A stretch of DNA of 64,000 nucleotides, taken from positions 1-64,000 of the forward strand of contig NZ_QAAD01000002.1 in the NCBI RefSeq assembly GCF_003046625.1, read 5' to 3'. The position numbers and the translations under genes are program-made. Position 1 is the first letter of the stretch; each line of letters opens with the position of its first letter. This DNA is from Mangrovibacterium marinum. Lineage in GTDB: Bacteria > Bacteroidota > Bacteroidia > Bacteroidales > Prolixibacteraceae. Positions 44,852 through 52,340 of the stretch are shown piece by piece. The notes beneath the pieces were generated by a model. It worked only from the letters and a program-made list of their open reading frames with translations. It ran no database searches and was not told where the DNA came from.

Positions 44852-46057
44852 CTATCCCTTTCCGTTCAAATAATCGCTCAGGTAGCGGTATTCTTCGGTC
44901 AGCTGACCATCTTTCAAAATAGTCGCCCGCTTTATAACCCCCTCCTCATCGGTTCCGAAAAGCGCCGGAAACACCTTGGTATACATATCTCGGGCAAACG
45001 ATCGCGAAGCATCCATAGGTAGTGCTGTCGGTAAATTATCGACCGCCATAACGGTGATGTGTTGCGGGCTACTGAAAGGCGGCTGCTCTGTCAAATCATC
45101 CGGCTTAATATCGTAAAACGGATCGTCGATAGAGCTGGTTCGGATGGTTGTCGGAATTGGCCCCTCCAGGTCGCAGCTTATGTCGGCAATCAACGAAATG
45201 CCAAAATCCTTTTCATTCAAATCGTCGGCCGTAAAAAATACCGGCGATTTATCATTCCAAAAATGGCAGGCAACAAACACATCGGCCACCGCCAGGTAGG
45301 GATGAAAGTTGGAAATATAATCGATCGGATCATTATAAAACTCGTGCAGATTAAACGAGCCATCTTTCTTCACAACATAATCCTCCGGATCGAGGCGCGT
45401 AAAAACAGCGTGATCATACTTGTGTTCCAGAAAGTCGCGCGGGCTAACCTCTGCGATACCTTTCTCGCGGATAATCTCCAATGCCCCGGCTGCAACACGG
45501 CCGCCGCCCGTAACAACGATCTTTAACGGAGGCATTTCAAACTGCCTCAACTGGTGGTGCAACTCCTGCATATCGCGACACTGATCCGGTCCGGGAATGT
45601 CCAGTTTCAGAAAACGCCGGGCAATTCCTTTAAAGGCATAATAAGCCCCAACAACGCCGGCCCAAAACCCAAAGGCCACGAGACGGTTACCACTCGTATC
45701 GGTAAAATATTCGTAGTCGATCAGGCTGATTTTCTTTTCTGCCATCGCCGCAAAAAAAGACTGATTGTAGCCTTGCTTCTTGGCGACATGGGCAAACATG
45801 ATGTATGTTTTGCCGGCTGTCATTGTCGCGGGTTCAACCTCTTTCACGCCGATTAACACATCGCAGTGCGATACATCTTCCACCACCGGAAATCCCAGAG
45901 CCTTATACTCTTCATCCGTGTGAACCCGCAACTCACTGGTTTGAACAAATAACTCAACGTCGGGGTAATTTTCCCGGATCCATACGGCAGTCTCGGGGGT
46001 AATAGCCACCCGTCGGTCCTTCCATCTTCTGGTTTCTCTCAATATACCAATTTTCAT
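44852..46057 (-). CDS. Saccharopine/alanine dehydrogenase-family NAD(P)-dependent oxidoreductase
   Basis: 401 aa. The N-terminus MKIGILRETRRWKDRRVAITPE and the VGVKEV-like strand (VLIGVKEVEP) are those of the alanine dehydrogenase/saccharopine dehydrogenase fold. The nucleotide-binding loop is VVTGGGRVAAGALEI near residue 180. LIADISCDLEGPIPTT resembles the saccharopine dehydrogenase signature with D and the substrate-binding region. Probably oxidises or forms an amino-acid adduct such as saccharopine; the exact substrate is not deducible. Monocistronic; it is divergent from tmRNA. Confidence 0.75.
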   Translation of the reverse strand: MKIGILRETRRWKDRRVAITPETAVWIRENYPDVELFVQTSELRVHTDEEYKALGFPVVEDVSHCDVLIGVKEVEPATMTAGKTYIMFAHVAKKQGYNQSFFAAMAEKKISLIDYEYFTDTSGNRLVAFGFWAGVVGAYYAFKGIARRFLKLDIPGPDQCRDMQELHHQLRQFEMPPLKIVVTGGGRVAAGALEIIREKGIAEVSPRDFLEHKYDHAVFTRLDPEDYVVKKDGSFNLHEFYNDPIDYISNFHPYLAVADVFVACHFWNDKSPVFFTADDLNEKDFGISLIADISCDLEGPIPTTIRTSSIDDPFYDIKPDDLTEQPPFSSPQHITVMAVDNLPTALPMDASRSFARDMYTKVFPALFGTDEEGVIKRATILKDGQLTEEYRYLSDYLNGKG

Positions 46058-46184
46058 AGGCTGTACTCACGTTACGTTTAGCAGCAAGATACTCAAAAAG
46101 CGGTGCCCGACAAAGGCTGCAATCGATTTACAAACAGTAAAACCTTTTGAAATTGCACCAGTAAAACCGAATAGAGAGGCGTTC

Positions 46185-46216
46185 TTGCATATATTCCGGA
46201 AAATATGCTAAATTTG
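46185..46216 (+). promoter_or_regulatory. ssrA promoter
   Basis: TTG (46185-46187), 21-base spacer, TAAATTTG (46209-46216), 14 bp before the mature RNA 5' end. Confidence 0.75.
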
Positions 46217-46230
46217 CAGCCCATTCTACC

Positions 46231-46625
46231 GGGGATGACTGGTTTTGACAGCGGGTAGAAGAGGTATGTAAGCATGCCGAGCTTTGTTTGTTGGCTCGCA
46301 AATCCTAATGATCAAACTTTTAATTGGCGAAAATAACTACGCTCTTGCTGCGTAATTCTACCGAGTAGATTACACTTAATCCCGGCACAAGGTGCCAGGA
46401 CAAGACATTACCCGGGTGCTATTTTCCTGAAGCGGCCCGATCCGGTGATGCAAGTAAATCGGGAATAGTGAAAGTTTTGCTTCGGAGCTTTTGCGAAAAT
46501 TTAGAAGCTAAGGCAGTGGTCGGTGGCCTTGATCCAGCCCCTGCTCGAAAATTAAGTCGAGGCTAAGCATGTAGAAAGCGTATTGCTTCCTCGTTTGGAC
46601 CCGGGTTCGACTCCCGGCATCTCCA
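46231..46625 (+). ncRNA. ssrA: Transfer-messenger RNA
   Basis: Rescues stalled ribosomes and adds a degradation tag. The 5' end GGGGATGACTGG pairs with CATCTCC near the 3' end, which also holds the T arm GGGTTCGACTCCC. The tag frame encodes GENNYALAA followed by TAA (about 46326-46352). Mature 3' end is at about 46625, CCA not encoded. The 15-bp 3' sequence TCCCGGCATCTCCAC is repeated at 48562-48576, marking an integration site. Confidence 0.96.
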
Positions 46626-46626
46626 C
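46612..46626 (+). repeat. Candidate attL (tmRNA 3' end)
   Basis: TCCCGGCATCTCCAC inside the tmRNA acceptor stem; identical copy at 48562-48576. tmRNA 3' ends are well-known targets of tyrosine integrases. Confidence 0.7.
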
Positions 46627-46646
46627 GAAAAACAAACGACACAACT

Positions 46647-46682
46647 GAAAGCGGGCACATTAAATGTGTTCGCTTTTGTTTT
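46647..46682 (+). terminator. Present terminator of ssrA
   Basis: AAAGCGGGCACAT-taa-ATGTGTTCGCTTTTGTTTT, 22 bp after the tmRNA end. It lies inside the inferred insertion and so would be supplied by it. Confidence 0.75.
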
Positions 46683-46761
46683 AGGCAACAATAAAAATTT
46701 AAAATACTGACCGAGTACATAATATATTCAAATCAATCCGCGAAAGGCGAATACTTTGATT

Positions 46762-48291
46762 TTAAAATATTTCATTGAAGATTCGTTCGATTTCAACTAC
46801 TTCCTCATCCGTCAGCTCCACAAATTCCTTCGTACGTGCCCTTTTCAAGAGCGTGCCTCTCCCCTGCTCCAAAAATCGGACTAATGTTGCCACCAACTTA
46901 TCCGGCATTTCAAACTGATCGTCGATGTACCGCTTAAATTCATCGTACTTTAGAATATAGTCCACCTCTTCCGGGATTATTCGATTGACGGTATCCAGTG
47001 CACATTCAAATAAGAACTCCGCTTGGCGAGTGCAGTCAAAATACCTGTAATAGTCAATCGTATCATTCAGAACTCTGACATTATTGTCCGGTGTCGCCTC
47101 CCAATCGATCAAGTCCAAAACCGGATGAGAATAGCTTTCCAAAACTTGTCGATACTCATCAATCTTATCCAGGATCGAAGCCGATATCGGGAAAATCACA
47201 CCTGGATGAGTCAAATTCAGTTTCGCCAAAATGTGATGAATCAGATAACGATGAATCCGGCCATTTCCATCGGAAAAGGGGTGAATAAAAACAAAGCCGA
47301 AAGCAATTGCCGCAGCTGTCAAAACAGGATCGAACTTTTCGCTCTCCAAATACTGACTTGTTGATATCAATCCATCAATTAATTGATCCAAGTCTTCCGC
47401 CTTCGCTGAGACATGATCTGGTATCGGTTCACCAGTTGCACGGTCCCGATCTCCAACAAAGCCACCTTCGGTCCGAAAGCCCATCTTTGTAAATCGTTTA
47501 CTTTCGATAATGATTTCCTGAAGGCGCAACAATTCCTCTTTTGTCAGTGAATGCACTCCCGCTTCTCCAATAGCTTTCCCCCATCGTAAAGCACGATTTG
47601 TTCCGGGATTTTCGCCTTCAATGGTAAACGATGCCTTGGAGTCCTTCAGCAACAAGAATGAAGCAGCCCGCTGCATAACATCTTTGTGAATACTACTTAA
47701 GTAATTGCTTTTCTGATCCTGCAATTTAGCCTCCAGGTAATTTTGAAGCTTTTCCGTTTTGTGAATTAACGGGCAAAAACCTGGAGTGCCCGGTAAATTA
47801 TTTAGAATACGGTGACGAGACGATCTCACGCCTGATACTGCATACTGAAGTTTCTCGTCAATGAGAGGCACAAAATTCCCCTGCTTCAAGTCAGGAATAT
47901 CAAGCATCTCTCCCATTAGCCATTCATACAGAAACCAAATTCTCCTGCTGTATTGGCTTGTTGGCTCTGACTGGACCATGCCAACAACACCTGCTGGCTG
48001 CAATTTTTGAAATAGTTTTTTGAAGATCAACAGGTTGATCCCTTCATACTTTAGGGCAAAAACTAATTTTCGATATAATGAATCATCTGTTTTATACTTC
48101 GGTGTAAAAACCATCCATCCATCGGCTTCATACTTTCTTCTTTTCTCACTAATCAAAGAAAGACTATCCGGGATAGGCACAGCCAATTCAAAATGATTAA
48201 TGATGGCTCCATAGCCTTCCAAATACCCAACCTCAGGTGTAAACCGTCCGTGAAAAACAGTTATCTTAGGAGAAATACAATTATCTATCAT
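46762..48291 (-). CDS. Fic-domain AMPylase with N-terminal inhibitory helix
   Basis: Fic enzymes transfer AMP (or another nucleotide part) to target-protein hydroxyls. The 509-aa protein has the canonical motif HPFSDGNGRIHR (337-348) with the catalytic histidine, and an inhibitory-helix-like SFTIEGE (221-227) matching (S/T)xxxE(G/N) on the N-terminal side, as in class II Fic proteins. The first 200 residues are a less common extension. The ATG at 48291 (MIDNCISP) is preferred to TTG 48336. It is the only gene between the two 15-bp tmRNA-end repeats, so it is probably cargo of an integrated element; toxin, antitoxin-containing or defence role is inference. Confidence 0.88.
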   Translation of the reverse strand: MIDNCISPKITVFHGRFTPEVGYLEGYGAIINHFELAVPIPDSLSLISEKRRKYEADGWMVFTPKYKTDDSLYRKLVFALKYEGINLLIFKKLFQKLQPAGVVGMVQSEPTSQYSRRIWFLYEWLMGEMLDIPDLKQGNFVPLIDEKLQYAVSGVRSSRHRILNNLPGTPGFCPLIHKTEKLQNYLEAKLQDQKSNYLSSIHKDVMQRAASFLLLKDSKASFTIEGENPGTNRALRWGKAIGEAGVHSLTKEELLRLQEIIIESKRFTKMGFRTEGGFVGDRDRATGEPIPDHVSAKAEDLDQLIDGLISTSQYLESEKFDPVLTAAAIAFGFVFIHPFSDGNGRIHRYLIHHILAKLNLTHPGVIFPISASILDKIDEYRQVLESYSHPVLDLIDWEATPDNNVRVLNDTIDYYRYFDCTRQAEFLFECALDTVNRIIPEEVDYILKYDEFKRYIDDQFEMPDKLVATLVRFLEQGRGTLLKRARTKEFVELTDEEVVEIERIFNEIF

Positions 48292-48561
48292 GATATTTCG
48301 TGAAAAACGATTATTCCAAAGATAAGAGAAAAACAATTATTTGCTGTGAAAATTGATTACAAATAGACACAATGGGAGAAATTTGATTAAAATCATTTAC
48401 CTAATTCATAAAACGGAAGAATAATTTGACTACCTTTAAAATGCCCGTGAAAGCAAATTGAAGTAGAAAAAGGCCTGTTTTCGAGGTGGCAATTCGGGAG
48501 CTTTCAGCTTATGTAAAAATAAAACATCAATATTTGCAGGGGTTTCAGGCTTAAGTTCCGT
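48292..48561. other. Upstream flank of the Fic gene inside the inferred insertion
   Basis: AT-rich for about 130 bp, then more GC-rich. A minus-strand frame at 48436-48560 (ANIDVLFLHKLKAPELPPRK...) is not recognised. No integrase is present. Confidence 0.35.
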
Positions 48562-48576
48562 TCCCGGCATCTCCAC
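48562..48576 (+). repeat. Candidate attR (duplicate of the tmRNA 3' end)
   Basis: TCCCGGCATCTCCAC, identical to 46612-46626 and in the same orientation. It is followed directly by a strong terminator, as if this was the original 3' end of ssrA. Confidence 0.7.
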
Positions 48577-48578
48577 AT

Positions 48579-48619
48579 TCGCCCTCCTGAGCTTTAGCAA
48601 CGGAGGGCTTTCCTTTTTT
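48579..48619 (+). terminator. Displaced original terminator of ssrA
   Basis: CGCCCTCC, loop, GGAGGGC then CTTTCCTTTTTTA, starting three bases after the attR copy. No gene reads into it now, which supports displacement by an insertion. Confidence 0.65.
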
Positions 48620-48847
48620 ATAGCCAATGCATTAAGCAAAAACACCCGAGAACTCCGACAAACACGATCCATCAACTCGCTAAACGACTCCTCATCTGGG
48701 CTGTTTCGTTTGTAATCGGATTGAATAGTCCCCGTCAACCAGGCTGATGCCGAACCCTGCATCCTACTAATCGCCCCCCTGTCCAATATGCAAGAAGCGC
48801 GCAATGTTCATTACGCGCTTCTTTGAAGAGGTTTACTACAAGCCGTA

Positions 48848-49837
48848 TTATTCAAAAATCTCCTTCTCGGTAACAAACCCTTCAGAAACAACAGTCATTT
48901 TAATGTTTTCCTTATAAACAACCTGGCCCTTCACTAAAACCGACGGCACCTGAACCTGCCCGTTGTTCACGGTAACCGCATAAACCGGCTCTTTGCCTTT
49001 AGCTAGTTTTATAGCAGCCTGTGCGGCATAATAGGCCATTTTTCCCAACGGTTTATACACGGTCATGGTTTGGCTTCCGATCGCAATGTTCTGCACCGCA
49101 TTCAAATCCGCATCCTGTCCGGCAATCAGCATGGTTCCATCCAAATCCCGTTCGCGCAGTGCATTAATAACTCCGGTAGCGAGCACATCGGCTCCGGTTA
49201 AAACGGCATCAATTGTCGTATCCTTCTGCATTAACTCATTCATCACACGATAACCTTCCTTCGCATCCCATTTATTGGTAAACCCACTATAAACAACATG
49301 AACATCCCCCTTGTCGACCAAAGGTTGAAGGATATCCATCCATCCCAAATAAAGTTGATAAGAGTTATTATCGGACTCCGGACCGGTCATTAACACATAG
49401 TTCCCCGCTGGTTTGATTTTCGTCAGGTAGCCTGCCTGTAGCTCACCAACCTGTATATTATCGGCCGACACATAGAAATCAAGATCGCAATCGCGAATGA
49501 TCCGGTCGTAAGCCACCACCGGAATATGACTTGACTTTGCCATCTTCACAATCCCTTGTGCAACAATCTTATCCGCGGGAATAATAACAAGAACATCAAT
49601 CCCGCCATTAATCATCTCGAGGGCTTGCTGAAACTGAAGATCAGGATCTCCCTGGGCATCTTTAACCACAACATTACCTTTGAGTTCGTCAACCATTTTA
49701 ACGAACGAATCCCGGTCCTTCGACCATCTTTCCACTTCGGTATTTGCTAACAAAAGCCCTATTTCCGGCTTTGTATTACAACTTGTCAAAATGATCAATA
49801 TCAAAAAAGCGGTGTATAAAAACGAGTGCGATTTCAT
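48848..49837 (-). CDS. Periplasmic sugar-binding lipoprotein (xylose/ribose-binding type)
   Basis: 329-aa type I periplasmic-binding protein. A lipoprotein signal ends LILTSC near residue 20. The body follows XylF/RbsB order: GLLLANTEVERWSKDRDSFV, ALEMINGGIDVLVIIPAD, IPVVAYDRIIRDCDLDFYVS, GPESDNNS, DAVLTGADVLATGVINAL and IAGQDADLNAVQNI. It probably binds an aldopentose or similar sugar at the membrane. No ABC permease or ATPase is adjacent, so it may serve a distant transporter or a sensor kinase (inference). The ATG at 49837 is used. Confidence 0.85.
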   Translation of the reverse strand: MKSHSFLYTAFLILIILTSCNTKPEIGLLLANTEVERWSKDRDSFVKMVDELKGNVVVKDAQGDPDLQFQQALEMINGGIDVLVIIPADKIVAQGIVKMAKSSHIPVVAYDRIIRDCDLDFYVSADNIQVGELQAGYLTKIKPAGNYVLMTGPESDNNSYQLYLGWMDILQPLVDKGDVHVVYSGFTNKWDAKEGYRVMNELMQKDTTIDAVLTGADVLATGVINALRERDLDGTMLIAGQDADLNAVQNIAIGSQTMTVYKPLGKMAYYAAQAAIKLAKGKEPVYAVTVNNGQVQVPSVLVKGQVVYKENIKMTVVSEGFVTEKEIFE

Positions 49838-50029
49838 AACGGAGAGGTTTGAATTAATACTATTCTCCATTACGAAGTACACAACGAATATGTTAAGATT
49901 TTAAAAACATCTTTTAAAACGAAACAGCAGGTTGATCACGTGCTCTTTGCCCTCACCCATGAACATCAGGCTGATTATAGACTTAGCAAACGAATAAAAC
50001 CAGATCGCACGAAGCTGAAGCCATACCAG

Positions 50030-50146
50030 TTTGTTACAATGTGAGTCGTGGCTTCAGCTTCAAGCTCAATCGCAATTCAAAGCATCCCCGATGCGGTTGG
50101 AAACCCTGCCTACCGCAGGCAGGCGCATCACCCGGAAGGACTTTCA
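50030..50146. repeat. Repeat module A, copy 3
   Basis: TGAGTCGTGGCTT, CAAAGCATCCCCGATGCGG, an inserted palindrome CTGCCTACCGCAGGCAG and GCATCACCCGG; same order as 5630-5725. Confidence 0.6.
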
Positions 50147-50318
50147 ATAAAGACACCGATGATTCCGGCGAATCACCAGCAGGGATGATAGTTTAGTATT
50201 TCTCGACGATGCTGTTGTCGTTGTTTTCAGCAGTTGTCGGGTTGTCGTCCCACCTCTGATCAACACCTTTATTGACATGACGCCTTAGCCCTCTGCGTAG
50301 TAAAACTTTCAGAAAAAA
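50147..50318. repeat. 170-bp dispersed repeat (module B), copy 2
   Basis: GATTCCGGCGAATCACCA, GATGATAGTTTAG, CGACGATGCTGTTGTCGTTG and CTCTGCGTAGTAAAACTTTC, as in the other copies. Confidence 0.65.
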
Positions 50319-50382
50319 GAAAGACTATTGAAATTGAACGAATAGAACAGTTTGCCTTTCGAGGTTTTACGAATGAACGACC

Positions 50383-51282
50383 TTATTTTTTATGCTGCCA
50401 GCAGTATTTCGAGCCTTGTGCCGCCATTCGCTTGCATCGGCTTCCGGATTTTGTTTTTGCCGCGCACTGCACCGGGCTGCCGCTCTTTGGCGTGGCTGCC
50501 TTTTGAGCCGGCGCCTTAGCATGAAGTTGCGAATGACCGGCAAAGCCCCAACTTGCCGGATCAACCGATGCTTCGAGTTGCTTTTCCCGGGCATCGGGCA
50601 GCTTTGCGAAAAGATCCAGCTTGGTCAGCTCCTCTATCCGGTCTACCGAAACAATAAAATCGCTAACAGGCCGGTTCGAGCCCTCGTTGGGAAGCACAAA
50701 GCCAATCATCCCCTTCCCGGGACAATACACCGCCTTATAATAGTATCCGGGCACGGTAACCCGACCGGGACCGATGTGCCCTTTATTATTTGCCAAAATA
50801 CCGCCAGTTACCACATAGGTCAGCTCGGCATCTTTTGCCCATTGCCGCACAAGAGCTTCGAGTTTCTTCCAAATGCCCCGATTAAATGAAGGTTCCTGCG
50901 GCGACATATTCGACAGATAGAACGATTCGGACATGGAGCGGGCATTAAACACCATGTCGCCGGCAGGGCACAAGTGCCCCCGATCGTAACCACTGCCGGA
51001 ATAATCGGCCAGGCTGGCAGAGCCGGTGCGCACTGCCGGATCGGCTCGAAAAGCATCCTTGCGTGGCTGACTGCCGGCCAAAAAGTCGGGTGTCAACACA
51101 TAATACACCCAATAAGGCTGTTCATCCTGCTCGGAATAGGCCAGGGTATAAAAACTATGCTTTACGATTTCGCCGCAGGCTGCCGGCGACAAATCAACAA
51201 CAGAACGGTTAACGGGAGCTTTTTGCGCAAATACAATTTGGCTGAGTAAGATCGCCCAAACGAGCGTCAGAAACTTATTCAT
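50383..51282 (-). CDS. Secreted DNA/RNA non-specific endonuclease (NucA type)
   Basis: 299 aa with a signal peptide (MNKFLTLVWAILLSQIVFAQ). The beta-beta-alpha-metal motif is seen as YDRGHLCPAGDM (about 114-125) with the catalytic histidine in DRGH, followed by FYLSNMSPQEPSFNRGIWKKLE with the metal-ligand asparagine. After residue 240 there is a basic linker and a short cysteine cluster, CAAKTKSGSRCKRMAAQG then YCWQHKK, which could bind zinc. Digests extracellular or periplasmic nucleic acid. The ATG at 51282 starts the signal peptide. Single gene between repeats. Confidence 0.9.
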   Translation of the reverse strand: MNKFLTLVWAILLSQIVFAQKAPVNRSVVDLSPAACGEIVKHSFYTLAYSEQDEQPYWVYYVLTPDFLAGSQPRKDAFRADPAVRTGSASLADYSGSGYDRGHLCPAGDMVFNARSMSESFYLSNMSPQEPSFNRGIWKKLEALVRQWAKDAELTYVVTGGILANNKGHIGPGRVTVPGYYYKAVYCPGKGMIGFVLPNEGSNRPVSDFIVSVDRIEELTKLDLFAKLPDAREKQLEASVDPASWGFAGHSQLHAKAPAQKAATPKSGSPVQCAAKTKSGSRCKRMAAQGSKYCWQHKK

Positions 51283-51417
51283 GGGGTGGTTGCTTCTAAA
51301 ATTTATCGGTGTAAACAAAAAATCGCTTGATCCGCCAAGCAAATGCCTCAACAAAACCAGAGGCGATTAGCGCAAATGTGCTGACACCCCAAAGATTATC
51401 AGCACCCGCACCAACAC

Positions 51418-51587
51418 AAAAAACCTTCATGATTCATGGGAATCACCAACAGGAGTGAAAGTCTACTATTTTAGACGATGCTGTTGTTGTTGTTTTCAAA
51501 AGTTGTCGGGTTGTCATTCCTCATCTAATCAGAACCAGTTATTGACATTGTGCCTTAGCATCTTTGCGTGGTGCACTTTCAGAAAAA
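51418..51587. repeat. 170-bp dispersed repeat (module B), copy 3
   Basis: Near-complete copy: AAAACCTTCATGATTC, GAATCACCAACAGG, CTGTTGTTGTTGTTTTC, GTTGTCGGGTTGTC, AACCAGTTATTGACATTG, CTTTCAGAAAAAA. Confidence 0.75.
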
Positions 51588-51686
51588 ACCTTCATGATTC
51601 ATGGGAATCACCAACAGGAATGAAAGTTTAGGATTTTCGACCAGGCTGTTGTCGTTGTTTTCAAAAGTTATCAAGTTGTTGTCCAC
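51583..51686. repeat. 170-bp dispersed repeat (module B), copy 4, truncated
   Basis: Tandem with copy 3, sharing the AAAAAACC junction; contains the first half through GTTGTCGTTGTTTTCAAAAG and then diverges. Confidence 0.7.
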
Positions 51687-51755
51687 AACAGCGTCAACGA
51701 GCAAGGAGATCTTTTGATCAACGAGGAGTCATGGAGATCGGTTTCCCCTTTCATT

Positions 51756-51845
51756 TTTATAAAGAACGGAATCAAACGAAAAGCTTAGATCAGCCGGCGA
51801 AATTAGCTTTTCGGAAGAGACAGGTTGAAGATAAAAATCAGTCAA
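51756..51845. repeat. 348-bp repeat family, partial copy 3
   Basis: Shares GAATCAAACGAAAAGCTTAG, TTAGCTTTTCGG and GGTTGAAGATAAAAATCAG with the copies at 4773 and 5214; the 5' half is missing. Confidence 0.65.
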
Positions 51846-52340
51846 TTGCTTCAGCCGATTACCCATCATTGTCTTATTCGCGCATCGCTTACATCAAAAG
51901 CCGGATTTAGCCCCCAGCCAACCGAAGAAAAAGCAAACAGACTGAACATCGGCCCGGCAATGTAAACTAAACCTTAACTAATCGATCTGTCAGCTAAGCT
52001 TGAATTAACACTACAAGACTCTCGACAAGCCCAGACTCAAACGACAATTTGCAAGCCATCTCGCCATTACAAATTCATTTAATCAGTCCGTGTACGAATC
52101 CGAATTACATTTCAAAACCAAGTACAACCTTAAACTATCAAAATGCCCGTTAGAGATCGATGAAAAGATGAAAACATGAACATTATTCTATATTTTCTAA
52201 GTGTAAATTTTAAAACATCTTATTGAAAAAGTCGATGAAAGTCATAAATAATTTCTATTGTTTCTTGTAATTTTGCCTTTGTAAAAACCAATAGGGTTAC
52301 AATTATAACTTCAATTCATTAACATTTTTGATCACTACCT

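Larger units (their letters stand above)
49838..50382. other. Intergenic with repeat modules A and B
   Basis: Contains module A at about 50030-50146 followed by module B at about 50147-50318; no gene seen elsewhere. Confidence 0.55.
51283..52340. other. 1.06-kb intergenic region with repeats
   Basis: Holds two module B copies (51418-51587 and 51583-51686), a partial copy of the 348-bp repeat (51756-51845), and the presumed promoter of the carboxyltransferase gene. The region 51850-52240 shows no gene. Confidence 0.55.

Noticed and set aside
48436-48804. 122-aa minus-strand frame spanning the attR copy
   Set aside because: It runs through the tmRNA-end duplicate and the terminator hairpin, has no recognisable domain, and is best explained as chance.
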